Source: Bacillota bacterium
GTDB lineage: Bacteria > Bacillota > Clostridia > Saccharofermentanales > UBA5734
Assembly (NCBI GenBank): GCA_029548445.1
Contig: JAKPNJ010000087.1
Coordinates: 1-42,881 of the forward strand
Reading direction: 5' to 3'
Length of the DNA stretch: 42,881 nucleotides
The position numbers and the translations under genes are program-made. Within the stretch, counting starts at the first letter, position 1; every line of letters begins with the position of its first letter. The notes beneath the pieces are model-generated. The model searched no databases. It was not told the origin of the DNA and was given only the letters and a program-made list of their open reading frames with translations. This document shows positions 10,244 to 18,756 of this stretch, piece after piece.

Positions 10244-10272
10244 TTTATACCAATTGACACCCGGATGGTCAA
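10244..10272 (-). promoter_or_regulatory. Sigma70/SigA-type promoter for the AAA+/YbjN/vWA/tubulin block
   Basis: Minus strand TTGACC-17 bp-TATAAA (-35 at 10267-10272, -10 at 10244-10249), directly upstream of the AAA+ start and downstream of the NACHT stop. Confidence 0.6.
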
Positions 10273-10305
10273 TGGAAGCCTGCGATGGATCGACATAAGA
10301 ACCAT

Positions 10306-13269
10306 CTAAGAAACATCGATCCACCCGGGTTCATCCACCGAAACGAATGTGAGTGCTTCAACAGGTACATATGCGCTGTACTTAAAGGCATTCAAATGGT
10401 CATTCTCATTGTGATTCAGATAGAACTCAGTCCACCACTCGAGTAGGCGTGGCAGTTGTTGCCCTTTGGGGTTAGGTGGCATCATTTTCTCAATTATCCC
10501 GTGCAGCAAAGACTCATTCGTCTCAGTATCATTAGCCTCTCTACGAAAACCATCAAAAATATCAAGCAGGGGTTCGTATTCATGATATCCCCAATCTATC
10601 AGTAACTGCATGGCTTTCTCTAAAATCGGACGAGCTGCCAAACAAGTCAGTCTCTTCTCATAGAATATAGCCAGTTCCTTCTCGCAGCGATTTTCATGAT
10701 GTAAAGCATGCAAAGAGTCAACCGAATATCGAAAAGCAAGTATGATGCAAAGGACTGGCAACGTCAGGTCAAAGTCAAGACCTGTCGGTTTCTCATGACA
10801 CATGATACTGAATGCTCCTGCATAAGATTGACTGTAACTGATTTGTAGATCAAAACGAATATCAGTTTGCGGGGCGCTGCAAAAGAAAAGTCGAATCATA
10901 CGAAAAGTCGCAATTTGGATCTCGTTCCATAGGCTTCGTATACTATGTCTTGCATCCGGGAAACTGGCAGAAGCAAGCAAATAACATTCGACGAAATGGG
11001 TGTCCAATCCCCAGTATGTGGTGTTGTATATCTCCTCGAACGGCCTATTTTCAAATTTGCGAAATAACGGGTCCAAAAAATCGGATCGAACATCAAGGAT
11101 TTCAAACTTCCTAATCGTAGGCGATTTTTCGCTGGATACTATTGAAATCTCTTGTGCATTGATAATACTATTCGGTGCCGGAGGAGACTCAATCCACTTG
11201 TACGAGAATATTCTGGTTCCACTCATCCATTTCCTTAAGACAAGTCGGGTTGCCGGGTTGGCGATAACCTGGGTTGCCTTGCCTTCGCCTGGTTTTGAGC
11301 AGTTCGGGTTATACTCGATACGAAGTGAATCCTGAACCCCAAGCACTGTCAGTTCATCGAGTGCCTCCTGCACCAAGGCTTTGGCATCCTCATACTGATC
11401 CCAGACCATTGAATCATCCAGCGGCAGGGTAACGGACAACCGCTCGAGATGGAAGGCAGCGAGAGACCGAAATTCCCGGACCGGGTTGCCGACGAGGTTC
11501 AGGACTCGCAGGTCCTGCAGCTCCGGAAGGGCTGGGATTTGGGCAATCCGGTTGTTCTCCAGGTCCAGTTCCGCGATATTGCCGAAACGAGGAATGAGGT
11601 CGAGTGTGTCGAGACCGCGGCCGGACAAGTCCAGGATCCCATCGCGGGCCAGGTCGAAGGCGTCGTCTGCATCGAGCCGGATTCCGCCCAACTCGATCGA
11701 TTCGACTGCCAGGACATAATCGAGAATGCTTCTTGCAGTCAATGGCGCCGCGTCGGACAGGACCAGGTCAGGCCTGCCGACAATGGCCGAAAGAAAGGAT
11801 TCCTCCTCCGTCATCCGCGGGCTGTCAATCGACAACACAAGGTCGTTCCGAACCGACTCATTTCGATGGAGGGCCTTCGCATATAAGCCCGGAAGATCCG
11901 GCAGGCCCTGCCTTTCGATCCAAGCATATCGGTCCTGAAAAGTGAGTCTGGCATTCGCAAGATAATCGGCCATAAAGAATTGGTAGAGGATCCGGTGCTG
12001 GAATTCCAGTCGATCCTCGCCGCACACCCGCATAAGGTTGCGGGTAACGAGACTGATACGGCCTATATGGTTCAAGGGATCCAGGGAAGCGGCTTCTTCC
12101 CTGGACAGGCTGTATTCCTGCCGTTCGGCCATGTGCGCGATGCAAGCCCGAAGATATGCCAGCGATTTCTCCCGATAGGCCTCCAGATTGTCCGGCATCT
12201 CGCGTTCGAGTCTCACAAGAATCCTGTGTTCTCTCGGAATCCAGTACTCATTGACCATGCGGTCGATCATGTCAAAGACATGATCCCGGGTCATGTCACG
12301 ATCGCTGCAGACAGAAAAGAAGATGTCGGCGTATTGGATCAGGAAGGGTATCCGAAACACCGGGCAATCCGTCGACCGCAGATACCGGCGCATCCTGGCG
12401 ACATTCTTTCGGAGCGGTGTACCGATTCTCGGGAGGACTGGGTCTTCAAAGACCCTGTTGTCGCAACGGCGATACAAGTTCATGATCTGCCGATTGTCAA
12501 ACTCATCAATATCAAACAGGGCAAATCCGGGCCGTCCGGCGATGGGATCCGCGACCCGGGATGCATTCGACCGAAACGGTTCCGCCCGGGAGGAAATGAA
12601 CAACTGGGCCAGCTTTTCGCCGACCCTTCGATCATCGTGAATGAAGGTTCGGATCCGATCGAACAGGACTTCGGCCTCTCCCACCTCGTCCAGCTCCCGG
12701 ATCTCGTCGAATCCGTCCAGGAATACGCGCACCTCGGGCGCTGTCGATTCCCGAATCATGTCCCGGAGGATGGCCAAATGCGCATCGAAAGTCGTTCCGA
12801 TCGCATCCAGGGTCATGAAAATGACGCCGTGGTTCGCGAGGGTGTCCCGATCGCTGCGCCGCACCCATTTCTTCCGAAGCCGGAAGGCGAGCTGCTGCAT
12901 CAGGATCGATTTCCCGATGCCGCATTCACCGAGGATAAAGACCAGAGGCTCATGCCGGATCAGTCGCATGAACTGCCTGAACCCCAGTACATCGCCGCTT
13001 CGCAGGTTTTCCCTGTAAGCCTTGGGAGAAGACCGGATCCGGATCCGATGCGGAACATATCGCCTAAATTGTTTTCGGAATTCCCGACGCCCCTGCGGAT
13101 CAGTCAGCCGGCAGGCTTTCGCCAATCCGTCGAGAACTTTGCGCCGGCCCGTCAGGATACGCTGGACTACGAAAATCCCCCCATATATCAGGGGAACCCA
13201 TTCCAGAATCTGCAAAATGTTCGCGAGGTCCGACAGCTCGGGGGGCAGGATATGGAAGAAGCGAATCAT
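10306..13269 (-). CDS. NACHT-type STAND NTPase with leucine-rich repeats and distinct C-terminal domain (bacterial NLR-like)
   Basis: N-terminal hydrophobic segment WVPLIYGGIFVVQRIL; Walker A FILGECGIGKSILMQQLAFRL; Walker B VRVFLDGFDEIREL; LFISSRAEPF; LRR stretch LDLSGRGLDTLDLIPRFGNIAELDLENNRIAQIPALPELQDLRVLNLVGNPV; then about 330 aa with no recognised motif. Confidence 0.85.
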   Translation of the reverse strand: MIRFFHILPPELSDLANILQILEWVPLIYGGIFVVQRILTGRRKVLDGLAKACRLTDPQGRREFRKQFRRYVPHRIRIRSSPKAYRENLRSGDVLGFRQFMRLIRHEPLVFILGECGIGKSILMQQLAFRLRKKWVRRSDRDTLANHGVIFMTLDAIGTTFDAHLAILRDMIRESTAPEVRVFLDGFDEIRELDEVGEAEVLFDRIRTFIHDDRRVGEKLAQLFISSRAEPFRSNASRVADPIAGRPGFALFDIDEFDNRQIMNLYRRCDNRVFEDPVLPRIGTPLRKNVARMRRYLRSTDCPVFRIPFLIQYADIFFSVCSDRDMTRDHVFDMIDRMVNEYWIPREHRILVRLEREMPDNLEAYREKSLAYLRACIAHMAERQEYSLSREEAASLDPLNHIGRISLVTRNLMRVCGEDRLEFQHRILYQFFMADYLANARLTFQDRYAWIERQGLPDLPGLYAKALHRNESVRNDLVLSIDSPRMTEEESFLSAIVGRPDLVLSDAAPLTARSILDYVLAVESIELGGIRLDADDAFDLARDGILDLSGRGLDTLDLIPRFGNIAELDLENNRIAQIPALPELQDLRVLNLVGNPVREFRSLAAFHLERLSVTLPLDDSMVWDQYEDAKALVQEALDELTVLGVQDSLRIEYNPNCSKPGEGKATQVIANPATRLVLRKWMSGTRIFSYKWIESPPAPNSIINAQEISIVSSEKSPTIRKFEILDVRSDFLDPLFRKFENRPFEEIYNTTYWGLDTHFVECYLLASASFPDARHSIRSLWNEIQIATFRMIRLFFCSAPQTDIRFDLQISYSQSYAGAFSIMCHEKPTGLDFDLTLPVLCIILAFRYSVDSLHALHHENRCEKELAIFYEKRLTCLAARPILEKAMQLLIDWGYHEYEPLLDIFDGFRREANDTETNESLLHGIIEKMMPPNPKGQQLPRLLEWWTEFYLNHNENDHLNAFKYSAYVPVEALTFVSVDEPGWIDVS

Positions 13270-14042
13270 GGATCCCTCATGGCAGCGAAAGACTATGAAA
13301 CGGCGTTCATCGCTCCAATGACGATCGCACGACCCATCGGAACGAATCCAGCTTCTTGGGTCTTATTGTACCGTATAAGGCGTGCTACTGCGAGACGCAA
13401 TCAAACGAAGAACCCAGCCTGCCGATACACGCCGATGCTCAATCCCCTCTACGCGGGGCAAAGAAAGACTACGCTTCTAATAGCATTTCTCTGAATCCGA
13501 GTGCAAGGACGGGGCATTGCAGTCACCCACCCTTTCACGAACGGCCTTGCTCAAGCCAGATACGCCCATGATAGCCGGTTCGGTAACCCTTCTTCATGTA
13601 ACAATCCTCACATCCTGTTGCTCCATCAGGTATATGTTACAGAATGATGACAGCCTTTGCCGCTTGCTTTATTGCCGTATCCATTGTCCGGATAAGCCTT
13701 TGTGACCGTCTATCCAGGGAGGAAGTCCCGATGAAAGGAGGTCCAGCCACAACCGGTCAGGCCAGAACAAGGCATGGCGTAATCAGGAACTTGCAGCACA
13801 TTGCGAAAGGACGTTGAGAATCCGTTCAGACACAATTGATTCCTGACACGGCGGTGAGGCTCCCCTGCTGACGAATCCGAGATAAGGCGGACAGTCCGTC
13901 AGCAACAGAGTACCCAAGCGACTCGAATTCAATCCGATCATCCGATGCGATGAACTATCGACTGTCCCACATAGGGCAGGCGTGCCATTCCGTCCGCATA
14001 TCAAGGCGAATGAGAAACTACTGATTGGGAGGCAAGGAACCG

Positions 14043-15860
14043 ATGGGGAAAGGCCCTGACCAACCAAGCATCCAGGAACTCGAGGGATTGGCGGAAGAAT
14101 ACGATACCCTCATGGAAACAAAGGAGGAAGAGAACGAGAAGACACCGAGTTTTGACGAACTGATCCGGAAGGTGTCTCGAATCCCCGGATCAGCTAGGTG
14201 TGTGGAAGTCCTGGTCGAACTGGACAGGATTCTCGGCCAGATGCCCGAGGAACAGCGCCTCCAGAATTGCCCGGGATTCCTGGTCCGGCTCCGGCCCAAG
14301 GGGATGGACATCAACTCCCTCTATGAGGCCATGCATGCCCTCAATGTCAGGCACAAGGTCCTGAAGCCGCCGGTGTCGAAATTCCCGTTTGAACTCGATA
14401 TGGATTGGGCCCGCTTCGAGAAGGATCCCCGGGACTGCCATACGGGTCTCCTGTTCGCAAGGATCAACCACGGATCGGCCCTGGCGATCTTCGAGATTCC
14501 AAGGGACATCGTGACCCGTCTCTCCGTGCTGGACGCGGTCATGGCCAAGTACGCGACATTAAGGGGAAAGTTCACCTACTGTATCGTCATCCAGGACCCC
14601 CTGGATCCCGAGGAACTCCAGCAGATCCGATCGGTTCTGGACAAGCACCTGTACACGATCACCCTGGACATCCAGCCGACCGACGAGGAACTGGTTGGCG
14701 CTATCCTGGACGGAGCCAGGGAATCCGGAGCATCATTGACAAGCGAGTCCGAACTGCGAAACCAGCTGATCGAATCCCTGGCCAGGGAGAAGGAGGGCAA
14801 GGATTTCAACTTCTCCACTTTCGCGGAACGGGCGACTATGGTCCTGCTGTATGGCGACCTGGCCCGGTCCCATGCTCCTATGGAGGCAGCACCCCTGCCG
14901 GAAGACCATATCCAAAAAAGAGAGGAGATCGCCAAAACCCGCCTGCAGGGAAGCCTTCGGAAGCTGGATCGGTTGGCAGGGCTTGCGGATCTGAAGCAGA
15001 AGGTCCGTGAGATCCTGATGTTCCACCAGTGGCGCCAAATGGCAGGCGTCGAGGATGAGGACGTCGGAAACCCGAGCCTCCACATGGTCTTTCTGGGAAA
15101 TCCGGGTACGGGGAAAACCCTCGCGGCCCGGCTGATCGGGGAGATATTCCGGGAGGCCGGCATCCTGACACAAGGGGACTTCCATGAGGTCACTCGAACG
15201 GACCTGGTCAGCCAATATATCGGACAAACGGAGCAGAAAACATTGGAAGTATGCAATAAGGCGATCGGATCCGTGCTCTTCATCGACGAAGCATACGCCC
15301 TCTACTCGGAGGAAAAGGGCAGGGACTTCGGAGAACAGGTCATCAACACCCTTCTTCCCTTCATGGAAGAGCATCGCAGGGACACGGTGGTCATCCTCGC
15401 GGGATACACAAACGAGATGCTGCGGCTTCTCTCGATGAATCCGGGACTTCGGAGCCGAATCGCCCACACCATCGCATTTGCAGACTACATGGCCGAGGAA
15501 CTGACCGAGATCTTCCTCCAGCAGATGGGGGAGGCCCTGACCCTGGCGAACCCGGCCAGAAGCCGGCTCGAACGGCACTTCGAACGGATCGCCAGCCTCA
15601 CCCGCACGGATTCCAGAATCGGGAATGGGCGGTATGCCCGAAACCTCTATGAACGGTCCATCCTGAAGATGGCCGAACGGGTTGTCCGGGATGGCATCCA
15701 GGATGCCGAGAGACAACGAATGCTGGTTGAGGCGGATATCGAAGCCGCTTCCCAGGAACTCCTCAAGGGGGTGCTGGATCCGAATCTCAGAATCATCCGG
15801 CCCATCGGATTCCAGGGGCTGTCCCAGGAATCCACGGAACGTGACAACCGGATCGCCTAG
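14043..15860 (+). CDS. Second CbbX/SpoVK-type AAA+ ATPase with a related N-terminal extension
   Basis: Walker A FLGNPGTGKTLAARLIG, Walker B SVLFIDEAYALYS, VVILAGYTNEM, IGNGRYARNLYERSILKMAERV. RBS gggagg at 14027 favours ATG 14043 over the tracked 14025. Confidence 0.9.
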   Translation: MGKGPDQPSIQELEGLAEEYDTLMETKEEENEKTPSFDELIRKVSRIPGSARCVEVLVELDRILGQMPEEQRLQNCPGFLVRLRPKGMDINSLYEAMHALNVRHKVLKPPVSKFPFELDMDWARFEKDPRDCHTGLLFARINHGSALAIFEIPRDIVTRLSVLDAVMAKYATLRGKFTYCIVIQDPLDPEELQQIRSVLDKHLYTITLDIQPTDEELVGAILDGARESGASLTSESELRNQLIESLAREKEGKDFNFSTFAERATMVLLYGDLARSHAPMEAAPLPEDHIQKREEIAKTRLQGSLRKLDRLAGLADLKQKVREILMFHQWRQMAGVEDEDVGNPSLHMVFLGNPGTGKTLAARLIGEIFREAGILTQGDFHEVTRTDLVSQYIGQTEQKTLEVCNKAIGSVLFIDEAYALYSEEKGRDFGEQVINTLLPFMEEHRRDTVVILAGYTNEMLRLLSMNPGLRSRIAHTIAFADYMAEELTEIFLQQMGEALTLANPARSRLERHFERIASLTRTDSRIGNGRYARNLYERSILKMAERVVRDGIQDAERQRMLVEADIEAASQELLKGVLDPNLRIIRPIGFQGLSQESTERDNRIA

Positions 15861-15898
15861 AATCGATCTGCAGGAGGACTGTACGGAATGGAGGCGGC

Positions 15899-18478
15899 AT
15901 GATGCATCGATCGGAACTGAGAGCCCACTCGGTCCATGGCACGGGAAGTGCCTGTACCGTGGAGCGATTGGCGGCATGGGCGGCGGGGCAAGGGCTGGAG
16001 GCCCTTGCCATCGCCGACTACCGGAGCACGCTGGCAGCATCGGAGATCTCCCGGTTGTTGCCCGAGATCAGGAAACGGGAGAACCCGCTCAAGCTGGTCA
16101 TCGGGACCGTGCTGACCATCCATGACGACTCCGAGACCATGGACGGGTTTGATATCGTCCTTCTGGCCCGGAATGCCGCCGGTTTTCGCAACCTGAACGG
16201 CCTTCTCTCGGCAAGCGGGACCGATCGCGGCACAAAAAGTGCGAGGCTTGTCCGCAGGGACATCCAGGATCGGCGGGAGGGGCTCCTGGTCGGGGCCTCC
16301 TCCTTCCGGGGGGAGTTCTCGCATCCGGGGACCGGGCAGTACGGCGATACGGAACTCGAGTCCCGTATTGGGTTCTATGACTACATCGAGATCCTGCCCC
16401 CTGTCTTTGGCCCGGACTTCACGGACCCCGCGTCCCTGATCCGGATTGCGGACCGCTTGGGGGTTCCGGCAGTCGCGGTGGGAGACCAGCGGGCGGTGGA
16501 CGAAGCCGACCTGCTGGCCTTAAAGATTCTCTACGAGAACCAGGTTTTCAAGTCCTCCGCCTATCCCCTGGAGGGCTTCCGTAATGGGCGTCCCGGTATC
16601 GGATGGACAACCGGCGCCATGCTGAAGGCGATGTCCTTCCTGGGAGCCAGGACAGCCTATCGGATCGTCGTGGAGAATCCCCGAACGATCGCCAGTCGGA
16701 TCGAATCGTTCGATCCCATGGAAGAAGGGGGAAGCGAGCAGCAAAGTGCCCCAATCCGTGAAACAGCCCTCGATGGCATGCTGCGGGAAGCGCTGGTGCG
16801 GTATGGAAATCCCCCGCCTCCCGAAGTCACGGAACGGCTTCGGAACGAGCTCGGGTGGATCGGCCGGAATCGGCTTGCAGCAGGCATCGAATGGGTTTGG
16901 AATCTATCGTCCGCAGCCCGGCAGGATGGGCTGCCGCTCGAACTGGGCGGGGTGTTGGGAGGCACCCTGGCCGCGAGCCTGCTGGGCCTGACGGAGGTCA
17001 ATCCCCTGGCGACCCACATTCTCTGCCCTGCTTGCAGGAAAGCCTGGTTCCCGTCCAGTCCGGAGTATCGCAAGGCCGCGGACCTGGTATGCCCGATCTG
17101 CGGGGGTCCCTGCCGGGACGAAGGGGATGATCTCCCCTGGGCCCTGTTTCCCGAGTCAATCAACGCAATCGAAAGCCTCCTGAAGGTCAGGGGGCCCCTG
17201 GATTGCATCCCCCCGCTGGTTGAGCGTCTGCGGGAGTGCGACGGCGTCCAGGAGGTCTTCCGGGTCCTGGGCCAGTACCGGATTGGGTATATCCATGCCT
17301 ATCATCTCGTCAGCAGGATTCCGGCAGAAGAAGATTTCTGCCGAGATCCGCTGCTGGATGCCTTCGATATCGACGATGTCATCGAGAGAGTCGCCGCGAT
17401 GTCATCCTCCATGCGGGTCCATCCGAAGCGCCTGGCCGTAGTGCCTTCCGGAGTCAATCCCCACGGCCTCTCCCCTATTTATCAAACGGTCTCCGGCCAC
17501 CAGGCCCTCCTGATGGACGCCGTTGCAGCCAATGGGACGCCAACCAGGATGGATGTGGAGCGGGATCTCTCCCTGACACTGGTTCACGACCTCATGTTGC
17601 GGACCGGCGTGGAACCCGGGGATCTGCGATCGGCCGGCACTGACCCGATTGCCATTTCACTGTTCGAATCCGAACAGGCCCTGGGGATCGACCTGTCGGC
17701 TCTCGGGTGTCATGTCGGCACACTGGGAATTCCGGTGTTCGGTTCCCGGAGCGCCAGAAAAGTGCTCAAGGAGTACCCAGTCTACGACTTCCCGGATCTT
17801 GTGGGGATGTGCGGTGTTCTGGATGGATTCTGGGTCTATCCGGATTCCAGGGTCGAGTTCATTCGGCACCTGTCCGATCGAGCGGAGGGCATCGCCGCAA
17901 CCGTCGAGGACGCGCATCGGTGCCTGGTTCAACACGGTGTAGCCCCAGCACAAGCGCTGGACCTCATTCGCCTGATCCGGAGGGGAGTGGCGAGAACCGA
18001 CGAGGAATCGGAGGAACTTGGGATGTCCCTCCGGTCGATTCGATGGCCGTCCTGGATGGCCGAATTCTACCTGAGCATCAACTCCCTGATGGGCAAGGCC
18101 GCCGCCATCCAGCAGGCGCGCCGCGTGTTGGCACTCGCATGGTTCAAGATCCACTCACCCGAGGCCTACTACCGATCCGTGCTCGGCCGCTGTCCTGGCT
18201 TCGGAACAAGGGAGATCGGCCTTGTACGGAAAGGCCCTCAGGCCATTCTGGATGAACTTCGGAGAACCAGTCTCGTCCAGACCTCGGGACAAGTCAATGG
18301 AAAGCGCGAAGCCCTGGCCATCGCCTACGAAATGATCTTGAGAGGAGTCGAAATCGATGGAGAGAAAGACGAATGGAGCGCAGCCTGCCGGCAAGGGAAA
18401 GGAAAAGTCTATCGAGCCGAACTCGGGAAAAGCCCGGCAACTAACCGAAGGGTTCAGAACCTTCCTGAAGCGCTTTGA
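15899..18478 (+). CDS. PolC-type DNA polymerase III alpha homolog, exonuclease-less and predicted catalytically inactive
   Basis: Colinear with PolC: eroded PHP domain (IADYRST, GFDIVLLARNAAGFRNLNGLLS, GLLVGASSFRGE, FYDYIEILPP), zinc ribbon LCPACRKAW..CPICGGPC, LTEVNPLATHILCP, VHPKRLAVVPSG, VGTLGIPVFGSR, FKIHSPEAYYRS. Catalytic PDIDLNFS equivalent is absent. Confidence 0.8.
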   Translation: MMHRSELRAHSVHGTGSACTVERLAAWAAGQGLEALAIADYRSTLAASEISRLLPEIRKRENPLKLVIGTVLTIHDDSETMDGFDIVLLARNAAGFRNLNGLLSASGTDRGTKSARLVRRDIQDRREGLLVGASSFRGEFSHPGTGQYGDTELESRIGFYDYIEILPPVFGPDFTDPASLIRIADRLGVPAVAVGDQRAVDEADLLALKILYENQVFKSSAYPLEGFRNGRPGIGWTTGAMLKAMSFLGARTAYRIVVENPRTIASRIESFDPMEEGGSEQQSAPIRETALDGMLREALVRYGNPPPPEVTERLRNELGWIGRNRLAAGIEWVWNLSSAARQDGLPLELGGVLGGTLAASLLGLTEVNPLATHILCPACRKAWFPSSPEYRKAADLVCPICGGPCRDEGDDLPWALFPESINAIESLLKVRGPLDCIPPLVERLRECDGVQEVFRVLGQYRIGYIHAYHLVSRIPAEEDFCRDPLLDAFDIDDVIERVAAMSSSMRVHPKRLAVVPSGVNPHGLSPIYQTVSGHQALLMDAVAANGTPTRMDVERDLSLTLVHDLMLRTGVEPGDLRSAGTDPIAISLFESEQALGIDLSALGCHVGTLGIPVFGSRSARKVLKEYPVYDFPDLVGMCGVLDGFWVYPDSRVEFIRHLSDRAEGIAATVEDAHRCLVQHGVAPAQALDLIRLIRRGVARTDEESEELGMSLRSIRWPSWMAEFYLSINSLMGKAAAIQQARRVLALAWFKIHSPEAYYRSVLGRCPGFGTREIGLVRKGPQAILDELRRTSLVQTSGQVNGKREALAIAYEMILRGVEIDGEKDEWSAACRQGKGKVYRAELGKSPATNRRVQNLPEAL

Positions 18479-18713
18479 TGGAAAGGCGAAGCATGAGGAG
18501 TTCAAGGAATTCCTGGAGTCGTATTCTGAAATGCTCATCGGAATGCATGGACGTCTCGTTGAACACAATGCCGACTTGAAGACGATCCGGGAACGCCTCG
18601 AGCACACGGAACAAAGTCAGGCAAGGCTTGGAAAAATGCTGGTTGGCCTGTTGGTCCTTTCCGCTGTGGCCGTGGTCGTCGCCATGACGGCGCTCCTCGT
18701 CTCACTCGGATGA
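18357..18713 (+). CDS. Small coiled-coil protein with C-terminal TM anchor
   Basis: 118 aa; RBS gaggag before ATG; helical HGRLVEHNADLKTIRERLEHTEQSQARLGKMLVG then LLVLSAVAVVVAMTALLVSLG. Overlaps the preceding CDS by 122 bp in another frame. Confidence 0.6.
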   Translation: MERKTNGAQPAGKGKEKSIEPNSGKARQLTEGFRTFLKRFDGKAKHEEFKEFLESYSEMLIGMHGRLVEHNADLKTIRERLEHTEQSQARLGKMLVGLLVLSAVAVVVAMTALLVSLG

Positions 18714-18756
18714 GTCGGCCGAACGATCGGCAAGGCGGCATCCGGTTGGGGGGCAA

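Noticed and set aside
11980-13494. 504-aa plus-strand ORF
   Set aside because: Antisense to the NACHT region containing Walker A/B motifs; no domain signal.
13597-13640. TGTAAC...GTTACA inverted repeat as a terminator or riboswitch
   Set aside because: Only 6 bp arms with a long spacer; too weak to call as a feature, mentioned only as a possible operator.
15899-18478. Calling this gene polC, the replicative polymerase
   Set aside because: Key catalytic and PHP metal ligands, the exonuclease and the C-terminal part are missing, so it should not be named as the active enzyme.
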